Shown here: positions 23,546 to 35,648 of the stretch, one piece after another
Numbering within the stretch: the stretch's first letter is position 1
Layout: each line of letters opens with the position of its first letter
Assembly: GCA_008638375.1 (NCBI GenBank)
Contig: CM018051.1
Coordinates: forward strand, 7,093,918 to 7,157,917
Direction: 5' to 3'
From: Nyssa sinensis
Lineage: Eukaryota; Streptophyta; Magnoliopsida; Cornales; Nyssaceae
DNA length: 64,000 nt
Position numbers and translations under genes: made by a program
The notes under the pieces: model-generated
The model's input: only the letters and a program-made list of their open reading frames with translations
Told to the model about the DNA's origin: nothing
Database searches by the model: none

Positions 23546-25196
23546 ATTTTTTTTTGGGAGGGATAATTTCTATATATTTTTTTTGTTAATATATGCATAC
23601 TCACTGACCAAGAAAAACATTCAAAAACTCTAGCTGAAATTTTGTAAAATTGCAATGGGCCTCTTCTTATCATTCGTCATTTTACATATTTCCATCAGTG
23701 ATTTACAACATGAGTCAAGAAGCATGAAAAATGGAAGTAGCTCTAGTTGGTTTCTGCTTGAAGGCGAAGATGAGAAGCAACTCACTTGCTGTGCCGAATG
23801 CTCAGCTAAGTTCGAGACTGAAGCTCGAAGCTTGCCAACCAGCATCTGTTACAGTGAGGCCACCACCTCAAGTACTCTTCCTTCATGGCTTCAACAGTAC
23901 AAGGATGAGAAAAAGATATTTAATAGCAATGATCAGGTTATAATCTCATCCTCAACTTTCTTCACTATAAAGCAATGTATTTTGCACATTATACAGGTTG
24001 AAAACTAACTTTTTCTTTATTTCATGTCTTCTCTCTCTCAGGAGTGTGCCTCAGTCAGAGATCTCTGCAAAAAATGGAACTCATTTTGCAGTTCAGTCCA
24101 CAAATTACAACAACCCCACTCATCTGAGAGAACTATAACCTTCTCTTCTGTGTCACCCTCTTCCACTACTACTTGCTTTTCTTATGACCAACAATACCCT
24201 AATTTGCACCAGACCCATCAAAATTGGTCATTTTTTGAACCCAAACAGTCTTGGAGGGACCATCATTTCTGGACATCTGAAGCTCATGTTAACAAAACTA
24301 ATGAACCAAGTTTGAGAATGTACATTCCCGAGCACAAAGATCCTAAACAAGCTACATTTTCATCAAATCCAAATTCTACCCCTAATTCAGCTTCTTCAAG
24401 TGATGTCATGGAGATGGAGTATGTGCAAAGGTTTAAGGAACTCAATTCGGAAAACCTGAAAAATCTATGCAATGCATTGGAGAAAAAGGTCCCATGGCAA
24501 AAGAGTATTGTTCCTGAAATTGCTACCACAATATTACAATGCAGGTCAGGCATGGTGAGAAGAAAAGGGAAGGTAAGAAGTAGTGAAGGGAAAGAAGAGA
24601 CTTGGCTGTTTTTCCAAGGTGTTGATGTGGATGCTAAAGAGAAGATTGCTAGGGAATTGGCCAGACTTGTTTTTGGTTCTCAGTCCAACTTTGTATCAAT
24701 TGTTCTGAGCAGTTTCTCTTCCACGAGGGCCGATTCAACTGAAGATTTGAGAAATAAAAGATCAAGAGATGAACAAAGTTGCAGTTATGTTGAGAGATTT
24801 GCAGAAGCAGTGTCTTCCAATCCTCATAGGGTTTTCTTTGTTGAAGATGTAGAGCAAGCTGACTATTGCTCTCAAATGGGCATTAAAAGGGCCATTGAAA
24901 GAGGAAGAATAACCAATTCAAATGGTGAAGAAGTGAGTCTTAGTGATGCTATCATCATTTTGAGCTGTGAAAGCTTCAGCTCAAGATCAAGAGCTTGCTC
25001 TCCTCCCATCAAACAGAAATTAGATGGTTCAGATCAAGAGGAGAAAGGTTCTGGGTTGGAGGATACAAGCCCTTGTGTGTCTTTGGATTTGAATATTTCC
25101 TTTGATGATGATAGTGCAGAGGATCAGTCAATTGATGATATAGGGCTTCTTGAATCTGTTGATAGAAGGATTGTTTTCAAAATTCAGGAGCTGTAG
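21914..25196 (+). CDS. SMXL3: SMAX1-LIKE 3-type Clp-N/EAR transcriptional repressor
   Basis: Three exons (21914-23070, 23699-23936, 24042-25196) join in frame to give 849 residues, the usual size for SMXL3 proteins. The start MRAGGC is the family start. Residues about 10-165 form a double Clp-N domain (VTLARRRGHAQVTPLHVA; SVSRVMREAGFSS). The middle has the D1-like stretch VVVGECLANIEGVVRGMMDK and the conserved GRFWLMGIATFQTYMRCRTG. The C-terminal ATPase-like region is degenerate: GVDVDAKEK stands where a Walker A would be, at about residue 658. An EAR motif LDLNI lies at about 813-817 and would recruit TOPLESS-type corepressors. The RGKT degron of SMXL6/7/8 and D53 is not seen, as expected for the SMXL3/4/5 clade, which in Arabidopsis promotes phloem formation independently of strigolactone and karrikin. 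It is probably nuclear. The clade call rests on closer recalled similarity to SMXL3 than to SMXL4/5. Confidence 0.92.
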
Positions 25197-26658
25197 AAAA
25201 CAACTTTTAACTGGTTTTGTCATCAGGTGTTTTTTTTTCTTTTCTTGTATTCTTGTCATCATGGTGGTTTTGTTACTTTCTTTGTCTTTTTTTCTTTCTT
25301 TGTTTAACTAGCTAGTCTTTTAATCTCAAACATTTACTATGCATGGAGATGAAAGAAGCTCGATCTCTTTATGTAAAAGAATATGTATATTAATATTCAT
25401 GATCCTTCCTGGAATAGTGTTGCTTCTTTTCTTTTCTATTTTTTTTACTCTCATTTTGTATTTAAAAAAGGAGAAGAAGAAGAAGATCCCTAATATATGA
25501 ACAGATTCTTTCTGAAGATTCATGTAACTTATAGATCATTACTTAACTGGTAAGAAATCGTTTTCCTGCTATGATAGTGAAGGAAAGTAAAGAAAAGTTG
25601 GTATACTATGATTTGATGGGTTATGTCTATTGCATGATACTGGAGGTCTCTTCTTCTTTTCCTCCTTTTTTTTTGGTATAGATTAAGTTTGAATAATATT
25701 ATAATACTCATTTCTTTTTGTTTAGTTTATTCTTTTACAATAGTGGAGTTCTTCGTTGTCTGTCGATTTGCAAGTTCGTGATCGCTCTAGAAGTCTAAAA
25801 TGATAAAAAAAAAAAAAAATTAAATAATTTTTTTAAAGTATTAATATAATTTTTTATTTTATTTTATATATATATATATTATATCTATTTTTGTTATATA
25901 AAATTTAATTGTTTTCAATAAGAAAAAAATATTTAACAAAAAAAACTTTAATGAAAGAATTTTTGCGTAATTTTTTTTATTTAAGTAGATAGTAATAAAA
26001 AATTCGAGTAAAATATGAATAAAATTTTATTGATAAAATTAAGTTTTTTTTTTTTTTTTATAGAATCGTTATGAAACTTTTTAATAGTGCTTGATCTTTA
26101 TTAAACTTAGATTTATAATTTGATTATATTATAAATTTATAACATTTGGACTTTTTGTAAAGTTAGATTTTTATTAATCTTAGATTTCTAATTTAATTAT
26201 ACTTATAGTATGTAAAATTTAGAACCTTATCATTAATTGAGACTTAAAATAATTACTTTATTAAATTTATAGTTGAGTCACTCCTCCCTTTGTAAAAAAA
26301 TGAATATTAAATAATTATGGAAACATAAACATTAAAGCATTGTTGATCAGATTTTAGAGGCCATACGTTTAAACACATTCAATTCCCAGCAAATTTCATG
26401 AGAAAGGCTTTTAATTTTTTTTTTTTTTTATGTGGTAGAATGCTTTTCATTTCAATATCTAAGATAAAGTCGGAAAATGGCTTAATTGCCTCTTGTAGAA
26501 AAGCATGAGGTCACATATGGCCAGCCACTATCTTCATTTAAGAGAACAACTGTTAAATAATTTAGAATGATCTAATGAGTTTTCACTATAAAATTTTAAT
26601 TCTTTTTATAAATAATTTTAAAAAAAGTTATTTCTTTCAACAAAATTAAAGCATTAAA
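25197..26658. other. SMXL3-like 3' region and AT-rich intergenic DNA
   Basis: The first 200 bases are T-rich and likely hold the 3' untranslated region. The rest is AT-rich with a short (TA)n near 25868-25879. No gene or transposon end is recognised. Confidence 0.5.
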
Positions 26659-27161
26659 TGTAATGTCCAAACTTTGTTGTTTTAATAATTTAAAAAAGTG
26701 CACGATATTATAACTCAAAAGTTTAAAAGTTTAAATTCAAGTTATTAATAGCAATCTTGCGATATTCTTTATATGCCAATTAATTATATTTTTCACATCT
26801 AACCAATGTAGGATAGGAGTAATACAATCTTCTCACTTAATCGATCTAATAACTTTTTCGTAGTTGACAATGTAGAACGAACCTTTGCTCCCCACAAGAT
26901 CTATCACATTGCTGCACCAGATGTCCAATCGTAAGTAACCATAAAGTAAAGTACCACACTGTCACAATGTTTGTTACATGACCAAAGTCGATTTTGATAC
27001 CATTTTGTAACGTCTCATGCATGTTGTTCCAACAACTTGAAAGAACTCACAATATTATAGTTCAAAAACTTAAGTGCAAGTTATTAATAACAAGTTTGTG
27101 ATATTCTTTGTATAATAATCAAACTCTACACACCTAATGAATGTGGAAGGGGAATATTATA
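26659..27161 (-). mobile_element. TRIM retroelement, second copy, minus strand
   Basis: Same structure as the copy at 8976-9426. Direct repeats of 168 and 156 bp (26659-26826 and 27006-27161) begin TGTAATGTCC and TGTAACGTCTC on the + strand and share AAGTTATTAATA and AACCAATGTAGGATAGGAGT-like ends. On the minus strand the 5' LTR is followed by TGGTATCAAAATC, a clear initiator-methionine tRNA primer site. The 5-bp target duplication TTAAA lies at 26654-26658 and 27162-27166. It is non-coding and more diverged than the first copy. Confidence 0.85.
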
Positions 27162-27329
27162 TTAAAATTAGTCATATCATGCTAACTTTTTTTTATCCAC
27201 ATGGTCTAACTTCTAATGTAGTTTACATTCTTATTTTAGGGTGCCTTATTAGTACTCTTTTGTAAAGATTTTTATCCTCAGACACTCCAATCCATTACTG
27301 TCGGTTGGAGTGCGACCAATAAAACTCTC

Positions 27330-27394
27330 TTATTTTATAATTTTTTTGATAACCCAAGAACAGACCCATCAATCGGGTCCTTTGAATGCATGGC

Positions 27395-27448
<54 letters not shown>

Positions 27449-27510
27449 ATAGATAAGGAACCGACCTCATCAAGCGGGACCTTTGAGTACATGCTCGGAT
27501 TGTAAACTTA
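27330..27510. repeat. (TA)n block between two related 45-bp segments
   Basis: A (TA)n run of about 45 bases (27400-27445) separates two similar segments. One has CCCATCAATCGGGTCCTTTG and the other CCTCATCAAGCGGGACCTTTG. Related text recurs near 29750-29800, so this belongs to a dispersed family that also includes 27541-27700 and 29815-29940. Confidence 0.6.
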
Positions 27511-27724
27511 GAACATATATTTTAACTATATTAACATAGTTTTTTATTTTGTAGAAAAATGATCCCAGAAGTACTCGTAAAATATTGAATTAGAGATATG
27601 TGCCTCTACAAACACTAATTCCTCTTGCGTCTCTAACTGAGTTACATCCGTTGTAGTTAAATGAATTTTTTTTATAATAATATAATAGAAATGTGATTCA
27701 ATTTTTTTATTTAATTAAAATATT

Positions 27725-28080
27725 TTTCACAGGAGACATAAGTATATTGGTGTTAAGCACTGCAGTTTACCATCTTTGGAGTGAAAGGAATAATAAACCT
27801 TCTGAGAAAAGCTGAAATTGCAAGATCACATGCTCAATGATATTACTACTGCTCTCAGATTGAGAGCTTTTCAATGGAAGAATGTTCAAAATTCTATGCA
27901 AAACGAGAAACTTGCTTGAGCCTAGGCATTCCTTATTCTATTCTAATGTCTAGATAGTCTTTGTATTTGTTGCTAGGCTTTGTTTGTTTATCTCCTTCTT
28001 ATTGCTTGGTTCCTTACATTGTGCCGTGTATCTCTCTCGCTCTCTTGGTTATATAATCTCATTTATATATATAAAAAATT
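27725..28080 (+). mobile_element. LINE 3' end remnant
   Basis: Translation gives STAVYHLWSERNN followed by a region like the C-terminus of plant L1 reverse transcriptases. A 3' tail then reads like a LINE untranslated region and ends in an A-rich stretch. The 5' part is missing. No target duplication was identified. Confidence 0.5.
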
Positions 28081-29084
28081 AAAAATAATAAAAGAATAAA
28101 ATAAAAGAACAAAAAAATAGAGAGATTTGAAAAAACTTGGGACAGGAAGTTGTGATTAGGCATGTTTACAGGTTCGTTTGTAACAATGGTGAAAAAAGTG
28201 TAGTTTTGAAAAGTCTTTCTTAATAATTTAATCAAAATATTTATTTTAAATTTATTATAATATTTAAAAATATAGTCTATAAATTAAATCAAATATTTAA
28301 TTTATTAAAAAAAAACTCTTTTTAAAATAAAAAAGTCCATTTTAAATTTGAAAACACATGTTTTAAGATTTATTAAATTAAACAAAACACATAATTTAAA
28401 TCATTTTTGTTCAAAAGGGATAGTACAGTCCCATGTCATCCAAAGATGATAATTTGTTGTTTTTACGAATCATACACAATCAACTGCACCTTTTCCATCT
28501 AAATCTTCTTGGGTTTTTGTGGGTGGGCCCTCTGTTTCAGTATTCTTCCTTTGAATGATTCAAACTAATCTCCATTGATTAAGAAAAAGTGTTAAAACAA
28601 ATTTCTTTGAGTACTTCTATGAAACATCTCTCTTTTTGAAACAGTACCCATGAATCATTTCTTTCTATCAAAAGTTCGGAGGTAAATAAGACATGCAAAG
28701 GTAATTTTCCATAGAAACACATAATGACATTATCATTTGTGCAATATGCTAAGTAATTGTTTGGGGGGGGGGGGGGGGGGGGTGTAGATAACGATACAAA
28801 CTTCAGTTTTTTTTTTGGGATAAGTTAACTATTATAAACCAAAAAACATTGCGAAAACTGCAAGGGAGAAAAGGAAACCAAACCGATAACAAAGCCAAAC
28901 AAGGCCCGAAAAAAACACGGGAAAAAACAGAGGGTCAGAAAGACATGATTTCCAAATTGCAAACATTCAATTATGGTTGCCTATGTTCTGCATTTTCATT
29001 GCATTTAAACAGCAAAAAGAATTCCCATACTACCAATTTCAAACTAGAGACTAACTCCATTATTTCTACCTGCTAAGCTATTTT
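28081..29084. other. Intergenic AT-rich sequence with a 20-base G run
   Basis: No gene recognised. A run of 20 consecutive G residues lies at 28763-28782. A frame at 28849-29076 has lysine/glutamine-rich low-complexity content and no family resemblance. Confidence 0.5.
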
Positions 29085-29087
29085 TTA

Positions 29088-29317
29088 GGCCATGTTTGGT
29101 ACACAAGAATGGAATAATTATTTTATGAAATAAAATACAAATAATATAAAATAAAATAATAATTACTCATTTAAGCTAAAGGAATGTTTGGAATGATTTT
29201 TAATAGAATACTTATTTAATGAAATAAACATCCTTAATTATACCAAATAAGAATAAAGAATGAAAAAGTTAGAATACAGGTTAATGAAATGTTTATTCTA
29301 TCGTATCAAATATGACC
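29088..29317. mobile_element. Tourist-like (PIF/Harbinger) MITE
   Basis: This 230-bp AT-rich element begins GGCCATGTTTGGTAC and ends in the imperfect inverted copy GTATCAAATATGACC (three mismatches in 15). It is flanked by the 3-bp TTA duplication at 29085-29087 and 29318-29320 that is typical of PIF/Harbinger elements. It has no coding capacity. Confidence 0.8.
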
Positions 29318-29689
29318 TTATGGTTAATAAAATTCTTTCTTATCCAAAAGAAAAAAAAAAGAAGGAAGAAGAAGAAGAAGCTAAAACTAACTGAAAACAG
29401 TTGGCTAGTCCAAACCATGCATTACACGAACTTGATTGTCCTCATGATAGCAGAATAAATGTGCAGAGCATCTAACAGCTAGCTCTCTTTGCTAAACTGA
29501 ACTTTAAAGTGTTTGTAATGCTGAACACACTTCCAACTTTTTCTTACATTCTACTTGGTCTTTTGTCTCAAACAAAGCAACTTGTAATATTACTCTAGGT
29601 ATATATTTAGATTTATTTGCCAGCTGTTTGCATCCTTGTCAAGTACTGATTTTTCTGTCACAAGCTTTGATCCATAGTCGAATTTATCT

Positions 29690-29940
29690 TTTTTGTCAAA
29701 CAAACAACATTTTAAAGTGAACCCTGTTTTTTTTAATCCTAAATAATAACTTGGGAACCCTTTGAGCACATGACCAAATCGTAAATCTAAGAGTCCTTCC
29801 AAACATTTTTTACATAATGTTTGGTTATGTGAGAGTATGACTCGAAAAGCACTCGTAGAGTATTGAATCATAGATCTGCACTTTTATATGCACTTATTTC
29901 TCTGGCGTCTCTAACTAAATTATTCCTTGGGATAAAGTGA
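29690..29940. repeat. Dispersed repeat related to 27480-27700
   Basis: Phrases such as AAGCACTCGTAGAGTATTGAAT and GGCGTCTCTAACTAAATTA closely parallel AAGTACTCGTAAAATATTGA and TGCGTCTCTAACTGAGTTA in the 27541-27700 stretch. The family is unidentified; no terminal repeats were found. Confidence 0.5.
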
Positions 29941-30109
29941 ATACTATTATAGAGTAATCTGACGATAACTTGGTCAATTTAATTCTTATGTTAATATGAT
30001 GGCACAATGAAAATAGATTTGAACTAACAAGAAAAATATCACTAAAAAAGTATGAAGATAGAAGATGATCAAAAAGATAAATTTCAATGATATATATGGC
30101 ATCATTCTT

Positions 30110-30274
30110 TGATGACGTGTTCTTTGATTAGAGCCAACTTAGTTGGGATGAATCTCGGAATTCAGAGGCTTTTAGTTTTTATCTTTATTCTTATTGATGT
30201 AATTTGTTATGTATTTCTTTTAAATTTTTATTTCATCAATAAATCTCGTCTTTTCTTTGTTGATCGAAAAAAAA
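30110..30274 (+). mobile_element. 5'-truncated LINE tail with flanking 16-bp repeats
   Basis: The sequence ends TTTCATCAATAAATCTCGTC...GTTGATCG followed by poly(A), the usual 3' end of a plant LINE insertion. A 16-bp repeat ATATGGCATCATTCTT lies at 30094-30109, recurs with one mismatch at 30275-30290 just after the poly(A), and again perfectly at 30318-30333. The first pair fits a target-site duplication; the third copy suggests a second event or a longer inserted tail. Confidence 0.6.
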
Positions 30275-30333
30275 ATATGGCCTCATTCTTTTTTCTTTGG
30301 TAAGTAAGAAATTTTATATATGGCATCATTCTT

Positions 30334-31943
30334 GGGTTGGCAACAGACCTTTTTCAAGTCAAGGGAGAGTTAAATTGTCCCAATTTATATGAAAGATTGG
30401 TTACAATAGCTTGATTTACATACAAGTAGTCATGAGAATTTAGAGGACAATGGTTACTATTCTAGATTTGAAATTGGTTTTCTTATATATATGGTATTCT
30501 TTAGTTGAAGAGCAAGGATTTTGACTACCCTAGTGATGTTATCTCAATAGACTACCTCATTGCTTAAAAATGAAAAATATGGTTAATTTTAAGGAACTAA
30601 TGTTAATTTTGGCATACTATTTGCTTTCATTGTTATAACTTTGAGAAAGAAAAGAAATAGAAATAACAAAAAAATATAAGACTGAACGGTGAAGGAGCAA
30701 AATACACACGTGCATGCACGAGCGAGCACACACGTACACATTACTTTACAATGTAAATGTGTTGGAAACCAAAATGAAATTAATAAGGAATAATTAGTTG
30801 CATTATAGAAGATAAGATATATGCATAAAGGAATGTTTGGGAATGCACAAAGTAAGATTAAGGCATGATCCATAACGTAAGGGTTGTGCAAAGGAGAGGC
30901 AACTTTTCTACTTTAGAAGGGAAAAGCAAAATCTTCCCTAAGAAATATCAAAAGAGCATGCACTACTTTTCATGCTTTGTGATTCGATTTGCAAAAGATC
31001 GAATAACTTTCCTACCTTTGATTTTCATAACCCAACATTCTCTCATCTTTGGAAAGCATTAAAAAGTTGCGGGTATAAGGATTCAAAAACAAATATACTT
31101 GATAAGCTAGAAAACTAAAGTAAAAGTAAAAATTATTTATTAAAAACATAGATTGATAAGCATCTCTTCTTTAAACCTTAAAGATGTTTTTACTTTAGAA
31201 TCACAAAAAAGATTATTATCTCTTCACAACTTTAAATTAAAACCCATAAGCATAAGTGGGGAATTTGTCGCTCGTAGCTTTTCAAAAGATTAGGAGTTTA
31301 GGGAATTAATGCAATTTGTAAAGTCTCTCTCTCTCTTCCTTTTTTTCTTTGAACTAAACTAGCTTATTAATTACATTCTCTTGATATACTTTTTGAGTAA
31401 TCTCTTTTATCACTTTTTTTAGATCTCTAAAAGGAAGAAGCCTCCATCTTAGACTGGCTTTATTTATTTTTTCTTTTATTTTTTTCCCTTTTTTCTTTTC
31501 CTTTTTCTTTAAACTTTGATCTTTTTTCCTTTCTCCATATGATCTCTTATGATGATCACAGCACACAAAATGCCTTTGTTTGAAATGGTGCATCATGTTA
31601 TTAGTTTTCGCTCCCATAGCATAAGGGTAGTATTTAAAAAAAAAATATTTTCTTCCATATTATAAAGTGAAGCAAAACTCCTAACTTTGGAATAGAATTA
31701 TTTGCTATAAATTATTTTTTTCCTTCTATTACCATGTAAAGCACTTGATAGGACAATGTCACATTAACTTTTTTGTCCCTACATTATTCACATTGATGTC
31801 ATCTTTATTCTCGAGGGAAAATTACACTATTAAGAATGGTATTATCTTCTCTATTGACAATAAGCTTGATGCCTTAAAAAATTTTGGCACACCACAAACC
31901 CATGAGACTATCTTTTAAAAGAAAGACAGATTTGTTCATTAAT
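30334..31943. other. Intergenic sequence, no gene seen
   Basis: AT-rich with T-rich runs near 31440-31530. Open frames up to 100 codons on the minus strand here are low-complexity and lack family resemblance. Confidence 0.45.
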
Positions 31944-34310
31944 TGTTAAAATAAAAAGAGAAAAAGAGAATGAGAATAATGTCTATATACTAACTTTAAA
32001 TCACAAAATGTGCAAGACAAGCCTATTAATAAGCTTGAATATAATATAATATAAAAAGTGAGTAGGTGGGCTTCTATACAATATGAAAAGTGGGTAGGCA
32101 AGATATTTTATACAAGGCATGTAGGTAGGAAAATATTCAGTATAAGGTAGGTGAAAATTCTATGCAATATACATCCCCCTTAAACTCAAGGTGGTAAAAT
32201 ATATACTTGAGTTTAAAAAACAAATCTCAAAGATGCCTAGGTGGATAAGCATGGCTAGAAGATGCAAAGTAGAGGTGTTGACGGCTGACGTGGTAGAGTA
32301 CTACGTGATGATTTGTCACTAGTGTGGTAGCTAGCAAAGTAGAACACGTAGGTAGGAACACGTGGCATAACACACGTGACGGTTGATGTGCGAGGACACA
32401 CAACAGATGACACATGCCACATGGCGTAACACATGGTGGGCTGGCATGGCAAAACACATAACTAATGATAAAGCAAGACACGTGACATAACATGGGTGAG
32501 GATTGACACAACAAGAAGCTAAGCAAGATCATAAAGAGCTAGAGAGAACTCTAAAAAGAGCTAATGATGGGCTGATGAGGTAGCTAGTGATGCGAGCTCT
32601 CGAAAGAGCTAATAAGGGGAGACCATGAGAGAGGAAATAACCAGATGACATGGTAACGAGCAAGAGGAGCTTCTTATAAGTTGTTGATCTCTGTGAAGTG
32701 TTGGCAAATGCACTGGAAGTAAGAGTAGGTGCATGGGAGCACATCTAAGAAAAAGACACACGAGAGTACGTTAAATGCATCGAAACTAGTGAGAAGTGCA
32801 TGAAAGTGTCAAAATCAAGAGAGAGAGGTACGTATGAGCACAGCGAAACAGAAATGCATGCTTGAGAGCACGTCAGTGAAACTAAAAGGATGCATATGAG
32901 AAGGCGACGAAATTGGGAAGAGGCATGTAAGAGTGCATTGACAAAACCAAGAACTTACACAGAGAGTTCGTAAGAGCACTGTTAGAAGTATATTATAGTT
33001 CACATATATAGTATTGTGTAATTCTAATAAGATTATGATTTCATAGTTTATTTCTTTTATTTACACTTTTTATATACAATCTCATCACCCTTCTATATAA
33101 GGAGCTATCTTGTTTAGTTTCATTATAATTCAGTTTAATACAATGTAGTCTTTTGAGTTTTTTTCCTTCTCTCTCTTCTCTTTTTCTTCTCTTTTTCTTG
33201 TCTCTTTTATATTATTTCACCAAATCTAACATTGTTTCAGAGCCATGACCTCCACCATCCACTGTGGCATGCATATCACCACCTTTCTTATCCAAGGTTA
33301 CTCATCCCACTCAGTCGTGACCATGTCACTACTCCTCGGCTATGCACACAATCATTTGCGCTTCCATATGCCGCCTTCAGTTTTAAGCTCTGCACTTCCA
33401 TGTGTTGTCATGAACTCTATTGAGAATCAAGCTCCACCGCCATGTTAGCTTCGGTTACATCTACATTTCAGCCACAAAGCCACCAAGTCAACCAGTCCAT
33501 GTCCAAATTTTGTTTGCAAACTCAAGTTGGTCTACCTCCCACCTTGAATTTGAGGGAGGGTGTTAGAAGTATATTATAGTTCACATATATAGTATCGTGT
33601 ATATTCTAGTAGGATTAAGATTTCACGGTTTATTTTCTTTATTTACACTTTTCATGTACAACCTCATCACCCTCTTATATAAAGAGCTTTCTTGTTTAGT
33701 TTCATTATAATTCAGTATAATATAATGTAGTATTTTTTTCTTCTCTCTCTTCTCTCCTTCTTCTCTGTTTCTTATCTCTTTTATATTATTCTACCAAATC
33801 TAACAAGCACGATGAAGAAATCAAGAATTTATATTGCTGATTTTTTTAATTGACACAACGTGAGGTCCATCAAGACAATGACGAATTTGTGACAAACGAT
33901 TGGAGGTAAAGAAGTGATGAAGTTGAGCAGATGGTTGAGATCACAACTTTTGTGGAGGGTATTTGGATTTTTTTTATCACTTTGAATATGGAGAGGAATA
34001 AAGAGACAAGAGTGTTGTTGGTCCAACGGTTGGAGGTGATGAAAAGTGAATAGTGAAGTTGGGAAATGAAAATGTTGTTGGTGATCCAGCGAGGAAAAGG
34101 TTGGTAGTTTATTTGGCTAACGACATTGCGTCATTCATCGACTGAACAAAAACTAAAAAAAGTGAGTAAGCAAAATAGGATTCACTCTGATACCATATTT
34201 AAAAAATAGAGAAAAAAAGAGAGCGAGAGAATAATCTGTGTATTATAAATCATAAAAAGATGTACAAAAGTAGCCTATTTATATGCTTGAATATAATATA
34301 ATAGTTACTC
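31944..34310 (-). mobile_element. Degenerate LTR-retrotransposon remnant, minus strand
   Basis: Related segments at 31944-32173 and 34196 to about 34310 (sharing AAGCCTATTAATAAGCTTGAATATAATATAAT-like text) look like LTRs. On the minus strand, TGGTATCAGAGTGAATCC (34178-34195) directly follows the right-hand LTR and matches an initiator-methionine primer site. A purine tract AAGGGGGA at about 32174-32181 precedes the left-hand LTR. The right LTR is truncated. The interior has no recognisable gag or pol and is split by the nested mini-element at 32980-33805. Confidence 0.5.
32980..33805 (+). mobile_element. Nested copia-type mini LTR element
   Basis: Direct repeats of 252 bp (32980-33231) and 245 bp (33561-33805) both start TGTTAGAAG and end CTAACA, and share AAGTATATTATAGTTCACAT. 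The 329-bp interior begins with TTGTTTCAGAGCCATG, a degenerate copia-style primer site, and ends with the purine-rich tract TTTGAGGGAGGG before the 3' repeat. A 5-bp target duplication AGCAC lies at 32975-32979 and 33806-33810. There is no pol and only a short non-descript frame, so it is a non-autonomous TRIM-sized element. Confidence 0.88.
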
Positions 34311-35648
34311 TTTGAAAAATATAATAGTCATTAAAATCTTATTTTTCACTTATTTTCCATTTCTTTCTAATCAAACTCTTAAAAAAATGGAATAATTTTA
34401 TTTTTCTTATACTTCTATCTCTCTTAAACTAATCAAACAAAATCTTAAACTTTTGAATGCATGGAAACATCAAATTATTCTAGTAAATTTTTTTTTTGAA
34501 ACAGCAAAAAAAGAGAAATTTTATTAATAGAAATGAATGTGCAAGATATACATACAATCAAAACATCAATAAAAGCTAGATATGCAAAGAGAATGTTGAG
34601 AGTTGAAATTCCGATTGGAAGATAAAGATAAAAAATTAAAAAAAAAATACTAAAATATGAGTTAGAGGATTTGAAGAGGATGTAAAGTGAGTAATTTGGC
34701 AAAGATATGGACCAAGCCACAATCTTAAACAAATAAATATGTAACAACATGTATACTTCCAAAAGAAAAGTTAGGGGCATTTTAGTACATAAATTGATTA
34801 AACAATCATATACTTAAAATACTGTTAGAAGCAAATTACCCAAAGCTTTCTATTTAATTATGTCCAATGTGTCAGATTATAGATTGGTAATCACGTCGAT
34901 TAGTGAAATGGATTGCATGATTCTCCCAATAGATTATTTTAACGAGATGTGTGAACACATTGTGGAATCTAATTTTCCCTCAAAAGCAAGAAGGGGAAGA
35001 TTCTTGATGACGATGATGATGGTGAATTGTTTTAATCTGAATAAAAATGCAGAAAGTGGACAGCCCTTTTAACAAAGTCTGTCACCCTTTCAATCCCTGT
35101 GGGTGATATTGAAACCTTACTTTTTTGCTGGTTTTAACTTTGATACCATTCACCTTTTTCTACCTTTGGATGCATGGCTCACCTTTTTTCCATTGTTCAT
35201 CATCTTATAATTATATATATATATATATATATTAACATTATCTTGGTGAAAAGTTAACATATACTTGATGCCCAAACCTAAATTCTTTAGTGTCATGCAA
35301 TTGAGAGACACATGGAGCGCATTTTGAGCCCCTTTTCTTAATCATCCCTAATTTCATTTTTTGTTTTTTTTGGTTGATTTAATTATCCCTAATGTCAAAT
35401 TTTGAGTTTTTAGTCTTTCTCAACTGAGAAACACGTCTCTTGAAAGAGATTTAACAAGATTTTATGCTAATTATGATTTAATTGCAGAAATGGTTACAAA
35501 TAAAGTAGAATAACAAGATATGATTCATGTAATCCACTCACATAATTGAAATAATACTTTATTGAGTTGAGTATGCATCAAATCTAAGTAACCTAGTGTG
35601 GAGATAAGTTGAAGGACCAGTTTATTAAAAAAACTGGCTCCTAGTTAG
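34311..35648. other. Intergenic sequence
   Basis: No gene is supported. A 70-codon frame at 34860-35072 has ordinary amino-acid composition but no recognised family and no splice context. A (TA)n run lies at about 35213-35231. Confidence 0.45.
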
